64,000 bases of DNA. It comes from JADGGM01 sp035277485 (GTDB lineage: Bacteria > Gemmatimonadota > Gemmatimonadetes > Gemmatimonadales > Gemmatimonadaceae). A program made the position numbers and the translations under genes. The DNA is taken from positions 89,105 through 153,104 of the forward strand of contig DATEKK010000109.1 in NCBI GenBank assembly GCA_035277485.1. The letters are read 5' to 3'. Below the pieces are notes generated by a model. That model searched no databases. It was not told the origin of the DNA and was given only the letters and a program-made list of their open reading frames with translations. Below are positions 54,324 through 63,699 of this stretch, one piece after another. Position 1 is the first letter of the stretch. Each line of letters opens with the position of its first letter.

Positions 54324-55145
54324 CTAGCGCCTGAAGGCCACGAAAACCACCAGGAGGGCCACGATCGCTCCCAAGCCAATCACCCATGGAATGAGCGGGT
54401 TTCGCTGGCGTTTGGCACCGCGGGTGTACTGCCGCGACGCGCTCGTCACCACGCGGTCCAGGAGCACCGTATTGCGGCGGCTGAACGAGTCGTCCGAGTG
54501 GTCCTCGAACTGAACCAGGCTCACGCCGGGCGGCAGCGGACGACGCGTGAAGGTGAACGTGGTGTCGCCGACCGCGATGCGGTCCCCTTCGACCAGCATC
54601 CGGGGTGTACCCACCGGCGCTTCGTTGACGCGCGTGCCGGTCGAGCCCATCGAGTAGATCACGAACTGTCCGCCCTCGGACTTCACGTCGCAGTGGAAGC
54701 GGGACACGGTCGGATCCTTGAGCACGATGCTGCAGCCGATCTCGCGGCCGATCTGGATGACGCGCTTCCTAAGTGCGTATCCGCGGCGAGTGTTCGTGTC
54801 GATCAGAAACGATGCCGCTGACTCAACCAGAGGCTCGGGGCGCGGGGAGTCTTTCTCGTCGAGGAAGACGAAGCGCGCGGAGCCGGCGGCGATGACGTCG
54901 CCCGAGCTGAGCGTGGCGCCTTCCGCTGGTGTCTGCGCATCATTCAGGACGACGATGTTCTGCACGGAGGCGGGGACGACGCGGGCGCCGTCCGACTGCG
55001 TCTGCACGCGAAAGTGACGCGCCGCGAGATCGCGGCCGGTGAGGCGCCAGTTGGCCTGTGAGCCGCTGCCCACCACGAGGTCTCCGTTCAGTTCGCGCGG
55101 GTTGTCCTCGAGGTCAGGCACACCTTCGAGCTCAAGAAACGGCAT
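54324..55145 (-). CDS. Tail-anchored protein with two FHA domains
   Basis: A 273-residue protein. An FHA-like domain at about 15-95 is degenerate (RDLAARHFRVQ); a second at about 120-200 is well conserved (IQIGREIGCSIVLKDPTVSRFH, split by the conserved Ser, and NEAPVG). FHA domains bind phosphothreonine. After a basic linker a single helix at about 251-270 ends in FRR, so the protein is anchored by its C-terminus with the FHA domains in the cytoplasm. A partner Ser/Thr kinase is not in the window. Confidence 0.85.
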   Translation of the reverse strand: MPFLELEGVPDLEDNPRELNGDLVVGSGSQANWRLTGRDLAARHFRVQTQSDGARVVPASVQNIVVLNDAQTPAEGATLSSGDVIAAGSARFVFLDEKDSPRPEPLVESAASFLIDTNTRRGYALRKRVIQIGREIGCSIVLKDPTVSRFHCDVKSEGGQFVIYSMGSTGTRVNEAPVGTPRMLVEGDRIAVGDTTFTFTRRPLPPGVSLVQFEDHSDDSFSRRNTVLLDRVVTSASRQYTRGAKRQRNPLIPWVIGLGAIVALLVVFVAFRR

Positions 55146-55431
55146 CGGCGGAATCTCCAGTCGACAGTCTGCTGGTCAGCATTTTGGTGGTTGTGGTGCT
55201 CATCCTGTAGATACCCGCAAAGGATGGCGGAGTCACACGCGAAAGCACACCGGCCTCGTCACGGCGGTCCCATCCGCATCGTATTAACGCGCGATCGGAC
55301 TGCGTGGCAACATTGGCGGAGCGGAGGAACGCGATAACGGGGCGGTGGCGTTGAGGTTCGCGGCGTCCGTTCGCATTTTCCATGACATTGCGCGACATCA
55401 CGCGTTGTTTACTTCTCTTTGTTTGCCATCC

Positions 55432-56556
55432 GTGGCGGTCTTGAGTCAACCCCGCTTTTCAATCCGCGCAGCTCACCGGTACGCCGGCCTCCTTCTATCG
55501 GGTTCGGCGTTATTGCTGCTGGCGTGTGGCGGCGGCGAGAAAAAGCCGGCGCCTCGCCGAGAGGCGCGGCCGGTTGTGGTCGAGAGCACGAGTGTCGCCG
55601 ATACACTTTCGTCCACGGATACGGGCGCCGACACCGCGGGACAGAATGCGACAGCGACCGTGCACATCGCGGATACTGCGCGCGTGCGTAGCGCGGGCAT
55701 CGAACAGATCGGACATCTGCCGCCGCTCGCCGATTCGATCGCCAACCAGATGACGTTTTACGCGACCTTCCAAACGACGTTCCTCGCCGCGTCGCGTGCG
55801 AAGCATCTGCTGTTGGACATTGGACGTGTGGACGCCAAGCTCAAGGGCAAGGCCCGACTCGCGGCGTATCACGCGGCGGTGCAGCAAATGTCGCCGGTGA
55901 AAGTGGGCGATCGTTTTCTGCTGCACGGTCCGTGGGGCTCGAGCGAGGCGACCGTCACCGGGTTCGACCAGTGGCACGGGCGCATCGTGGCCAAGCTCGG
56001 CGTTCCGCCTAACGTAGACAGTCTGGCGAAAGAGAAGCTGACGCTGGTGGCGTTGGCCGTGCGTGCCGACAGCGACAGCACAGCTGCGGCGCCGACGGTA
56101 GACAGCTGCGCACATCGCGGTCCCGTGGATTCGACGATGCTCGCGCGCGCGGCGGCGGTGCGCGATTCGCTCATGCTCATCTTGCAGGGCGACACGGCGC
56201 ACATGCCCCCCGACGTCCTCAAGGGACGCAAGCTGACGTCGTCTCAGATATACGGTTGCTTCGGCTCGGCGCACGTGTTGCTGTTCGCGAATTACGCCGC
56301 GGACATTAATCGGTACACGCGCGAGTTCGCGGTCTTGATCGACACGACGGGCCGCGTGGTGCCGCTCCACGTCGCGGATATCCGGTTCAAGGTGCACGAT
56401 GCGATTCGCGCGCTCGACGTTGATGGAGACAAGGTGGACGACGTGTCGGCGATCGGGCGCGGCGAGCTCACGGGTGGAACGGTACTCCTGCGACTGGATC
56501 TCTCGAAGAAAAGGTTGACGTACGTGACGAGTGGATTTGCCTGGGAAGACTTCTAA
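55432..56556 (+). CDS. Lipoprotein of unknown function
   Basis: A protein of about 374 residues with a lipoprotein signal (GLLLSGSALLLLACGGG). A Ser/Thr/Asp-rich linker follows to about residue 80. The rest has no recognised domain; repeated DS-T motifs and paired cysteines (VDSCAHRG, IYGCFGSA) are seen. GTG 55432 or TTG 55441 are the likely starts; the frame is open further upstream. The thiC gene begins 18 bp after the stop, so the two may be cotranscribed although the roles look unrelated. Bases 55146-55431 hold no recognisable riboswitch. Confidence 0.6.
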   Translation: MAVLSQPRFSIRAAHRYAGLLLSGSALLLLACGGGEKKPAPRREARPVVVESTSVADTLSSTDTGADTAGQNATATVHIADTARVRSAGIEQIGHLPPLADSIANQMTFYATFQTTFLAASRAKHLLLDIGRVDAKLKGKARLAAYHAAVQQMSPVKVGDRFLLHGPWGSSEATVTGFDQWHGRIVAKLGVPPNVDSLAKEKLTLVALAVRADSDSTAAAPTVDSCAHRGPVDSTMLARAAAVRDSLMLILQGDTAHMPPDVLKGRKLTSSQIYGCFGSAHVLLFANYAADINRYTREFAVLIDTTGRVVPLHVADIRFKVHDAIRALDVDGDKVDDVSAIGRGELTGGTVLLRLDLSKKRLTYVTSGFAWEDF

Positions 56557-56574
56557 GTTCAAGAAATCAGCCGT

Positions 56575-57966
56575 ATGGAGACCGACATGAGTTCGTACAG
56601 CACGCAAATGGCCGCCGCGCGGAACGGCGAGATCACGGACGCGATGCGCGTGGTCGCGCGGCGCGAGGGGCTCGACGTGGAGGTGGTGCGCAGCGAAGTC
56701 GCGCGCGGGCGGTTGATCATTCCGGCCAACGTGCGGCATCTCGCGGGTAAGCTCGAGCCGATGGCCATCGGGAAAGTCGCGAGCGTCAAGATCAACGCGA
56801 ATATCGGGAACTCGGCGGTCACGTCGTCGATCGACGAAGAGCTGGAGAAGCTGCACCTGGCCGTGCGTTACGGCGCCGACACTGTGATGGATTTGTCGAC
56901 CGGCAAGGACATCGACGCGGTGCGCGAAGCGATCATCGGCGCGTCCACCGTGCCGATCGGAACGGTGCCGATCTATCAAGCCGTGCTGATGGGCAAGGAG
57001 CTGGAGGAGCTCACGGCGAACGATCTGTTGGACGTGATCGAGCATCAGGCGCAGCAAGGCGTGGACTACATGACCATCCACGCGGGCATTCTGCTGGAGC
57101 ACCTGCCGCTGGTGTACGGGCGTGTGACGGGCATCGTGAGCCGGGGCGGGTCGCTGCACGCGGTGTGGATGATGCATCATCGCCGGCAGAATCCGCTCTA
57201 CGAGCACTACGACGACCTGCTCGAGATTCTGCGTGCGTACGACGTGACCATCTCGTTAGGCGATTCGCTCCGCCCCGGCTCGGTGCACGACGCGAGCGAC
57301 CGGGCGCAGTTCGCCGAGCTCGAGACGTTGGGCGAGCTCACCAAGCGGGCCTGGGCGCGCGACGTCCAGGTGATGGTGGAAGGGCCGGGCCACATCCCGA
57401 TGCACGAGATCGAGATGAACGTGCGCAAGCAGAAGGAAATCTGCCTCGAGGCGCCGTTCTACACGCTCGGGCCGTTGGTGACCGACATCGCGCCGGGCTA
57501 CGACCACATCACGAGCGCGATCGGCGCGGCGATGATCGGGTGGTACGGCGCCGACATGTTGTGCTACGTGACGCCCAAAGAGCACCTGGGCCTGCCTAAC
57601 GCCGAAGACGTGCGGCAGGGTGTGATCGCGTACAAGATCGCCGCGCATTCGGCGGACATCGCCCGCGGCCGGAAAGGCGCGCGCGACCGTGATGACGCGT
57701 TGTCGCGCGCACGGTACGCGTTCGATTGGAACGAGCAGTTCCGCTTGTCGCTCGACCCGGAGCGGGCGCGCGAGTACCACGACGAGACGCTGCCGGCGGA
57801 GTACTTCAAGAGCGCCGAGTTCTGCGCGATGTGCGGACCCAAGTTCTGCTCGATGCACCACTCGCGGACGATCGACGAAGGCATCGCGCAGCTGGCCCGC
57901 GAGCGCGGCCTAACGGACGACGCGCCCGTCGTGGCGGAGGAAGCGGCGGCGGCCGCCGGCGACTGA
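56575..57966 (+). CDS. thiC: Phosphomethylpyrimidine synthase
   Basis: A 463-residue radical SAM enzyme that makes the thiamine pyrimidine from aminoimidazole ribotide. IPANVRHLAGKLEPMAIG, KINANIGNS, GADTVMDLSTG, EGPGHIPMHEIE and the C-terminal cluster motif CAMCGPKFC are intact. It is the short form without the long N-terminal domain. ATG 56575 is used; Met5 at 56587 has a better-placed GGAG. No TPP riboswitch and no other thiamine gene is adjacent. Confidence 0.96.
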   Translation: METDMSSYSTQMAAARNGEITDAMRVVARREGLDVEVVRSEVARGRLIIPANVRHLAGKLEPMAIGKVASVKINANIGNSAVTSSIDEELEKLHLAVRYGADTVMDLSTGKDIDAVREAIIGASTVPIGTVPIYQAVLMGKELEELTANDLLDVIEHQAQQGVDYMTIHAGILLEHLPLVYGRVTGIVSRGGSLHAVWMMHHRRQNPLYEHYDDLLEILRAYDVTISLGDSLRPGSVHDASDRAQFAELETLGELTKRAWARDVQVMVEGPGHIPMHEIEMNVRKQKEICLEAPFYTLGPLVTDIAPGYDHITSAIGAAMIGWYGADMLCYVTPKEHLGLPNAEDVRQGVIAYKIAAHSADIARGRKGARDRDDALSRARYAFDWNEQFRLSLDPERAREYHDETLPAEYFKSAEFCAMCGPKFCSMHHSRTIDEGIAQLARERGLTDDAPVVAEEAAAAAGD

Positions 57967-57972
57967 CCGGCG

Positions 57973-58287
57973 GTGGCGCTCTCCTCCCGCGAGCGCGCGG
58001 CGCTGCGCGCCCAAGCCAATCATCTCGACGCGACGGTCACGGTCGGCGCGGGCGGGATCACGCCGGCCATCGTGCAGTCGCTCGAGGATGCGTTCCGGTC
58101 GCGCGAGTTGGTGAAAGTCCACATTGGACGCCACGCAAGCGTCGCGGCGCGCGACGCGGCCGCGGAGCTCGCGGGTGCGGTGCACGCCGACGTGGTGCAG
58201 GTGATCGGGCACACCACCACGCTGTTTCGCGTGAACCCGGAGCTCCGCGCCAGGCAGGCGAAGCGCGCCGCGCGCGACGCTCAGTGA
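57973..58287 (+). CDS. yhbY: YhbY/CRS1-CRM RNA-binding protein
   Basis: A 104-residue protein with the CRM fold: LRAQANHLDATVTVGAGGI (with the GxxG-type loop), ELVKVHIGRHAS and the later VQVIGHTTTLFRVNPE. YhbY associates with pre-50S ribosomes. GTG at 57973 follows thiC by six bases. The 3' end overlaps the convergent propeller gene by seven bases. Confidence 0.9.
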   Translation: MALSSRERAALRAQANHLDATVTVGAGGITPAIVQSLEDAFRSRELVKVHIGRHASVAARDAAAELAGAVHADVVQVIGHTTTLFRVNPELRARQAKRAARDAQ

Positions 58288-61200
58288 TGGGTCGTATCCG
58301 ACGGTAGCTTGAGCACGCGCATCTGGCGGTGTTCGAGCTCCACGTTGAGCGCTCTCAGGCGCTTCGTTTTCAGATCCTGCCACTTGGCGAGCGCGGCATT
58401 GAGGCGTTGTTCGAGCGCCGGCACGACGGCGGCGGCCTGCATGGTCGGGTCGGCGTCCGCGCTTTCGATGACGTTGAGCGCCGCGAGCAGGTCGCCGTTG
58501 AGCCGCACCAGGTCGTCGCCGTTAGGCGAAGCGGCGCCGCGGTGCCGCTCGCCGGCCAGGGCGGCGAGGCTGTCTGCCACGTCGGTCATGATCTTCGACA
58601 TCCCGGCCGTCGTGTCGGCCGGAATCTTGCGCAGGCCGGACAGCTGGGCGCGAAAGGCGCGCACCTCGGTGAGCGCGGTGTAGTCGCGGTGCATCGCGCT
58701 CGTGAGGCGCTGCGCGAGCGCGAGCTGCCGCGCGAGGGCGGCCGCGGGCGTGTGCACGCGCGGGTCCATGCGCACCTCGAGCGGCTCGGTGAAGGTGCGG
58801 CTCCCGACCGTCAGCCGCACGGTGTAGCGTCCCGGTACCACACTCGGGCCTAACGGACCGCGCGGCGTGTCGTGCAGGATCGCCGAGATCGGGTACTCGT
58901 GCTCGAGCGCGTCCGGCGGTGGATAGTGGAGGTCCCAGACGAAGCGGTGCATGCCGGATTCGGCCGACAACGGCTGGAACGGCTTCACCCAGTAGGTGGG
59001 GACGTTGAGCTCCGTGTCCGGAGGCGGTGCGACGTCGGCGCTCGAGAACCGGCGCACCGGCGCCCCGTTCGAATCGAGCAGCTCGAGCGTCACTCCGTTA
59101 GGCGCCCCGCCGGAGCCGATCCAGTAGTCGATGATCGCGCCGTCGGGCGGATTGCGGCCGGCGGGCTCCTCGGGCGGAAGCGGCGTGTCGGTGTTCGCGT
59201 CGCGGCGCACGCGGTAGGCGGGCGCGGGCTTGAACAGGAACGCGGGCGACGACGCCACGCGCGCGTCGAGCTGCCTGAGCGGCGCGATGTCATCGAGCAC
59301 CCAGAACGACCGGCCGTGCGTGGCGATGATGAGATCGTTGTCGTGTACGATGAGATCGCGAATGGACGTGACCGGCAGTCCGAGCCGCAGCGATTGCCAG
59401 TGCGCGCCGTCGTCGAACGACACGTAGACCGTGTGCTCGGTGCCCGCGTACAGGAGGCCGCGGCGCACGGGATCCTCGCGCACCACGTTCACCGGCTCGT
59501 CGTTAGGAATGCCCGTGGTGATCGACTGCCAGGTCCTGCCGCCGTCGTGCGTGCGGTAGATGGAGGGACGCAGGTCGTCCACGCGCAGGCGTGACGCCGA
59601 CGCGTACGCCGACGCGCTGTCGAAATGCGACGCGTCGATCTGCGTGACCTTGGTCCACGCTTCCATCCCCGGCGGGCTGACATTGGTCCAGTGCGCGCCG
59701 CCATCGTGCGTCACCTGAATCAGGCCGTCGTCCGTACCCACCCAGATGAGATTGGCGTCGCGCCCCGATGGCGCGATCGAATAGATCACGCCGCGGTGGG
59801 GGTGCTGTGCCGCCTGTTGGGCATAGACGCCGAGGCTCGCCGGCACGCCCGGATCCGGACGCGTGAGATCGGGGCTGATCGTGCTCCAGCTGCGGCCTCC
59901 GTTAGTCGTCTTGAACAGCACCTGCGCCGCGAAGTACAACACGTGCGGATCCGCGGGCGAAAAAATGATTGGCGCGGTGCGATCGAACCGGTAGGTGCCG
60001 CCGCGCAGCACGACGGGTCCCACATCCTGTACCTGCCCCGTGGTCTCGTCGTAGCGCGTCACCTTGCCGCCGAAGATGATGCCGGCGTGCAGCGGATCGG
60101 GAACGGCGTATCCGTATTCTTCGACGCCAACCGGGTGCCAATCGCGGAACGTGATCGCGCCGTCGTTGCCGCGGCTCGAGACGCCGGCGGACCCGCTCTC
60201 CTGCTGTCCGCCGTACACGCGATACGGAAATCGATTGTCGGCGGCGACGTGAAACATCTGCCCGGTGGGCTGATTGTACCACGAGCTCCACGTCTCGCCG
60301 CCGTTCACCGTGATCGTGGCGCCCTGGTCGCTCCCGATCAGAATGATTTTCGGGTTGTCCGGGTTGATCCAGATGCGGTGATAGTCGTCGCCGCCGGGCG
60401 CGCCCTTGATCGCGGTGAAGCGGTGACCGCCGTCGGTGGAGCGATATGTGGAGGTGTTCGCGACGTAGATCTCGTCTGCGTTCGTCGGGTCGACCTGCAC
60501 TTCGGCGAAGTCGTCGCCGCGGCCGTAGACGCGCTCCTCGCCGTTCACACGGGTCCATGTCTCGCCGGCGTCATCGGAGCGATACACGCCGCCTAACTTT
60601 GGCGGCGCCTGCACCATCGCGTACAACCGCTGCCCGTTGCTCGGCGCCACGGCGATGCCGATGCGGCTCAGTCCCTGCGCGGGCGTGGGGAGACCGGTGG
60701 TCAGCTGCTTCCAGGTGGCGCCGCCGTCGACCGACTTGTACAATCCGCTGCCTGGTCCGGCGTACGCGTTGTCGTATTCCCACGGCCCCTGTCGCGCGGC
60801 CCAGAGCACCGCGTATATCACCTGCGCGTTGGCCGGATCGAACGCGAGCGCTACGGCGCCGGTGTTCTCGTCGCGGAACAGCAATTTCTCGAACGTCGTG
60901 CCCCCGTCGGTGGAGCGATACACGCCGCGCTCTGCGTTAGGCCCGTACGGGTGGCCGAGGACCGCAACGAAGAGGCGGTTTGGGTCGTGCGGGTCGACGA
61001 GGATCGCGGCGATCTGCTGTCCGTCGCGCAGACCGGGCAGGTGTGTCCACGTGTGACCGGCGTCGGTGGACTTGTACATCCCGTTGCCAATGGACAGGTC
61101 GGGACGCTGCAAGCCTTCGCCGCTACCGACGTAGATGACGTTCGGATCCGACGGCGCGACCGCGAGCGCGCCGATGGAGCCGATGGGTTGCTGATCGAAG

Positions 61201-61448
61201 ATCGGTGTCCACACGCGCCCGTAATCGGTGCTCTTCCATACGCCGCCATCGGTGGCGGCGATGTAGAAGAGATTCGGTTGTCCGCGGACGCCCGTCGACG
61301 CGACGGTGCGGCCGCCGCGATACGGACCGATCATGCGCCAATGCAGACCGGCCAACATCGATGAATCGAACTGTTGGGCGCTCGCCATGGTGGGAGCGCA
61401 CGCGAACACCAACAATGCGCGGAGCAGTGTGCGGAAGCGCGAAGACAT
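58281..61448 (-). CDS. Exported sortilin-like (VPS10/BNR) beta-propeller protein
   Basis: A 1055-residue protein with a signal peptide (LLRALLVFACAPTMASAQ). Residues about 30-750 contain many Asp-box motifs (STDYGRVWTP, STDAGHTWTH, SDDAGETWTR, HDGGRTWQS), as in VPS10/sortilin and xyloglucanase-type ten-bladed propellers. A C-terminal part of about 250 residues is a beta domain with a helical end. Such proteins are common in Gemmatimonadota and Bacteroidota and are often annotated as glycosyl hydrolases; catalytic residues are not identifiable. ATG at 61448. Confidence 0.85.
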   Translation of the reverse strand: MSSRFRTLLRALLVFACAPTMASAQQFDSSMLAGLHWRMIGPYRGGRTVASTGVRGQPNLFYIAATDGGVWKSTDYGRVWTPIFDQQPIGSIGALAVAPSDPNVIYVGSGEGLQRPDLSIGNGMYKSTDAGHTWTHLPGLRDGQQIAAILVDPHDPNRLFVAVLGHPYGPNAERGVYRSTDGGTTFEKLLFRDENTGAVALAFDPANAQVIYAVLWAARQGPWEYDNAYAGPGSGLYKSVDGGATWKQLTTGLPTPAQGLSRIGIAVAPSNGQRLYAMVQAPPKLGGVYRSDDAGETWTRVNGEERVYGRGDDFAEVQVDPTNADEIYVANTSTYRSTDGGHRFTAIKGAPGGDDYHRIWINPDNPKIILIGSDQGATITVNGGETWSSWYNQPTGQMFHVAADNRFPYRVYGGQQESGSAGVSSRGNDGAITFRDWHPVGVEEYGYAVPDPLHAGIIFGGKVTRYDETTGQVQDVGPVVLRGGTYRFDRTAPIIFSPADPHVLYFAAQVLFKTTNGGRSWSTISPDLTRPDPGVPASLGVYAQQAAQHPHRGVIYSIAPSGRDANLIWVGTDDGLIQVTHDGGAHWTNVSPPGMEAWTKVTQIDASHFDSASAYASASRLRVDDLRPSIYRTHDGGRTWQSITTGIPNDEPVNVVREDPVRRGLLYAGTEHTVYVSFDDGAHWQSLRLGLPVTSIRDLIVHDNDLIIATHGRSFWVLDDIAPLRQLDARVASSPAFLFKPAPAYRVRRDANTDTPLPPEEPAGRNPPDGAIIDYWIGSGGAPNGVTLELLDSNGAPVRRFSSADVAPPPDTELNVPTYWVKPFQPLSAESGMHRFVWDLHYPPPDALEHEYPISAILHDTPRGPLGPSVVPGRYTVRLTVGSRTFTEPLEVRMDPRVHTPAAALARQLALAQRLTSAMHRDYTALTEVRAFRAQLSGLRKIPADTTAGMSKIMTDVADSLAALAGERHRGAASPNGDDLVRLNGDLLAALNVIESADADPTMQAAAVVPALEQRLNAALAKWQDLKTKRLRALNVELEHRQMRVLKLPSDTTHH

Positions 61449-61589
61449 GGATGATCGGGCAAACGGTGACGACCGGGATCGACGCAGCAGCCAGATAGCT
61501 GACAGCGCGGGCGCGGTGCGCGCAAGATCTACCGACACTGCGCACGGATGCCATCATCGAGCATCACCAGCATCGAAGGAGAGACCGGC

Positions 61590-62030
61590 ATGAACGTACG
61601 TCCTGCCCGGACCGCCGACGCGTCGTCGATCAAGGCGTTGATCGACCTCTACGTGCCGGATGGAACGCTGCTGCCGCGCACACTGGATTTCATTCGCGAG
61701 CACATCGCGGATTTTCTGGTGGCGACGGATGACGACGTGGTGGTGGGTTGCGTGCATCTCGAGGAATACGCGCCGAGTTTGGCGGAGATCCGATCGTTGG
61801 CGGTGGATCCGGGCGCGCAGGGGCAGGGCATCGGTGCGGCGCTGGTCCGCACCGCGGAGGATCTGGCGCAGCGGCGCGAGCTCGCGACGTTGTTCGCGGT
61901 GAGTAACAGCGAGCAGTTCTTTCGCGGATTGGGCTACGAGCCCGAGCACGTGCCGGAGCTGGACCGGGAGCGGAGCGAGGTGAGCAAGTACAAGGGCGTC
62001 TACGCGCGGGCGTTGCCGCGCCGGCGGTAG
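61590..62030 (+). CDS. GNAT acetyltransferase, short ArgA-like
   Basis: A 146-residue GNAT enzyme. VVVGCVHLEEYAPSLAEIRSLAVDP and GQGIGAALVRTAEDLA form the acetyl-CoA site. SSIKALIDLYVPDGTLLPRTLDFI at the N-terminus and SNSEQFFRGLGYEPE resemble single-domain N-acetylglutamate synthases (mycobacterial type), so a role in the first step of arginine synthesis is possible. ATG at 61590 follows a GGAGAG site. Confidence 0.78.
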   Translation: MNVRPARTADASSIKALIDLYVPDGTLLPRTLDFIREHIADFLVATDDDVVVGCVHLEEYAPSLAEIRSLAVDPGAQGQGIGAALVRTAEDLAQRRELATLFAVSNSEQFFRGLGYEPEHVPELDRERSEVSKYKGVYARALPRRR

Positions 62031-62065
62031 TGCCGCGTCGCTCGGGCGCGGTGGGGCGCACCCGA

Positions 62066-62090
62066 AAATATATTGGATATCAATATATTT
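62066..62090. promoter_or_regulatory. AT-rich palindrome in a GC-rich intergenic region
   Basis: AAATATATTG and its exact complement CAATATATTT flank GATAT. These 25 bp are almost pure A+T inside very GC-rich surroundings. It lies 36 bp after the acetyltransferase stop and 182 bp before the PepSY gene. A regulator operator is the simplest reading; the right arm could serve as a -10 box. The rest of 62031-62271 shows no convincing gene. Confidence 0.6.
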
Positions 62091-62271
62091 GCGGCGCGGG
62101 GCATGGTTCTCGCAGCGAAAATGAGCGGCTTCCCCATCAACGGCAGGAGCCCGAGAGTCGCGGGAACAGCACCATCACGCGTGCACAGTGCGCTCACGGC
62201 GCGTCGACTCGACTGTCCAACCTATCGTCCCCGCGGCCGCGACGCGGCATGGGTGCGGGACGGACACGACC

Positions 62272-62565
62272 ATGCAAGGCCACAAGATCCTCACGACGAT
62301 CGCAGCGCTCATGGCGAGCGCGGGCGCGGTCGTCGCGCTGAGCGGGTTCACACGGCCGGTCGATCAGTCGCAGGCCAAGACGATCGCGATCAAGGCGTGC
62401 GGCGGCGGGACGATCAAATCGGAAACCGACGGCGGGACTCGCAACGGCGACAAGGTCTACACGTTCGACGTGAACGTGGCGAACAAGTCGTTCGTCGAGA
62501 AAGTGAACGTGGATGCGAAGACGGGGGCGGTGTTGGACGTGACGTACGCGGGCCAGCAGGCCTGA
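62272..62565 (+). CDS. Small exported PepSY-domain protein
   Basis: A 97-residue protein. A signal helix (ILTTIAALMASAGAVVAL) precedes a PepSY-like domain: QAKTIAIKACGGGTIKSE, KVYTFDVNVANKSF and KVNVDAKTGAVLDV. PepSY proteins often inhibit proteases or occur in cell-envelope stress systems. ATG at 62272 is chosen as it gives a clean signal peptide. Stands alone. Confidence 0.75.
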   Translation: MQGHKILTTIAALMASAGAVVALSGFTRPVDQSQAKTIAIKACGGGTIKSETDGGTRNGDKVYTFDVNVANKSFVEKVNVDAKTGAVLDVTYAGQQA

Positions 62566-62627
62566 CCGATCGATAGCGGGCGGGTTCGGGTTTCGCACGC
62601 GAATCCGCCCGGACCGCGGTCGGTGCG

Positions 62628-63284
62628 TTAGGCGCCGCGGTCGCGCGCGAACCGTCCGGTGGCGAGAAACGTAAACGCCTGCGACAGCGCGCGCGGGTTC
62701 CACGGGAGCAGGGCGTGGCCGCCGTGCACGATGAGGTGGTCGCGCATGCCGACGAGGCGGGTAGCGCTCACGGACACCAGGCCGTCGTTCGGCGTTCCGA
62801 TCCATCGGCCGAAGAGGGCGGGCCGGCGCCGCATGCCGGCGATGACGCCGAGCTCGAAGCTGGCATCCCTGAGTCGCCGCGGGACGCTCTCCGCGTCTGT
62901 GCCGAGCTCCTCGCTGGACGGTCCCATCACGCGGCGAAAGAGGCGCGTGTGACGGAGGCGCTGCGCGATCTCGTTTCCGGCGTTCGGCGGGCCCAGCATT
63001 ACCACTCGGCCCAGGTTCGGCGGCGCCTCGAACGTGAGGAGCGCCCGGACGATGATCCCGCCCAACGAATGCGTCAGAAAATGGATGCGCCCGTCGCCTA
63101 ACGGAGGCAGGGCGTCGAGGTCGCGGCGGAGGGCGTCGGCGTGGCCAACGATGCCGCGGCGCGCCGACGGGTATCCCCAATTGAGCACGGTGTAGCCGCG
63201 GCGGCGCGCCATGAGCGCCGCGGGCCACATGGATGCGCGCGTGCGCTTGAGCCCGTGCACGAGCACGAGCAGGTCGGAGGACAA
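62628..63284 (-). CDS. Alpha/beta hydrolase (lipase/PGAP1-like)
   Basis: A 218-residue hydrolase. LLVLVHGLKRTRASMWP starts the fold, nucleophile Ser is in FLTHSLGGIIVRALL, and VVMLGPPNAGNEIA is typical of lipase/PGAP1-like families. The final His is probably in IVHGGHALLPWNP. The start is uncertain: TTG at 63284 is the only plausible codon before the first strand, 20 bp after the stop of the 58-residue gene upstream, so cotranscription is likely. Confidence 0.7.
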   Translation of the reverse strand: MSSDLLVLVHGLKRTRASMWPAALMARRRGYTVLNWGYPSARRGIVGHADALRRDLDALPPLGDGRIHFLTHSLGGIIVRALLTFEAPPNLGRVVMLGPPNAGNEIAQRLRHTRLFRRVMGPSSEELGTDAESVPRRLRDASFELGVIAGMRRRPALFGRWIGTPNDGLVSVSATRLVGMRDHLIVHGGHALLPWNPRALSQAFTFLATGRFARDRGA

Positions 63285-63304
63285 CGGTGTCGAGCGCGCA
63301 GGCG

Positions 63305-63481
63305 TCAGAACTCGCGGCGCTTCATCTCCTTGAAGATGCGGTCGGCTTCGCTGGCGTCGTCGGGCGCGACGGGCCGCGTCGCGTCGATGGTCGCGTCGTA
63401 CGCCTTGTTCTTCGGCTTGTTCTGCGCGATTGATTTGGCGGCGTTCTTCCGGGCGAGCGCGAGGATTTTCTTGTCGTCCAT
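63305..63481 (-). CDS. Small basic hypothetical protein
   Basis: A 58-residue protein starting MDDKKILALARKN and ending EMKRREF. It is rich in Lys, Ala and Asp, with no membrane segment and no known family. ATG at 63481 has no good ribosome site, but the frame lacks alternatives and it lies just upstream of the hydrolase gene in the same direction. Confidence 0.4.
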   Translation of the reverse strand: MDDKKILALARKNAAKSIAQNKPKNKAYDATIDATRPVAPDDASEADRIFKEMKRREF

Positions 63482-63520
63482 GGGCGGTTGGGAGAGACCG
63501 TGGAAATTTAGGCTGAGACC

Positions 63521-63632
63521 GAGGGAATGGGGAGCCTGGAAGGAATGGGGAAGCGCTCGCTTCGCTCGCTTGGGGAAGCGCTCGCTTCGCTCGCTTGGGG
63601 AAGCGCTGACGCTTGGGGAAGTGGGGAAACGG
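63521..63632. repeat. Dispersed palindromic repeat (copy 2)
   Basis: A 25-bp unit, GGGGAAGCGCTCGCTTCGCT plus CGCTT, occurs at 63547-63571 and 63572-63596, with a shortened third copy at 63597-63614 and a GGGGAAGTGGGGAA tail. The same flank (GAGGGAATGGGGA) and core occur in the inverted repeat at 21414-21510. The array sits between the small gene at 63305 and the IS200-type element. Confidence 0.85.
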
Positions 63633-63699
63633 CGGGCTAGGCACGCCTTGGGGTGAGGAAGAACATCAACCTCCTCGCCTGGAGATTGCAGTACGCCCA

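Noticed and set aside
55146..55431. Possible TPP riboswitch for thiC
   Set aside because: I could not find the conserved CTGAGA and ACC...GGATAATGCC elements, and a lipoprotein gene lies between this gap and thiC.
55510..57207. 565-codon open frame on the minus strand opposite the lipoprotein and thiC genes
   Set aside because: It is His/Arg-rich shadow sequence produced by GC-rich third positions; thiC on the other strand is unmistakable.
62104..62576. Open frame beginning ATGGTTCTCGCAGCG downstream of the AT-rich palindrome
   Set aside because: It overlaps the PepSY gene in another frame and shows no domain or ribosome site.
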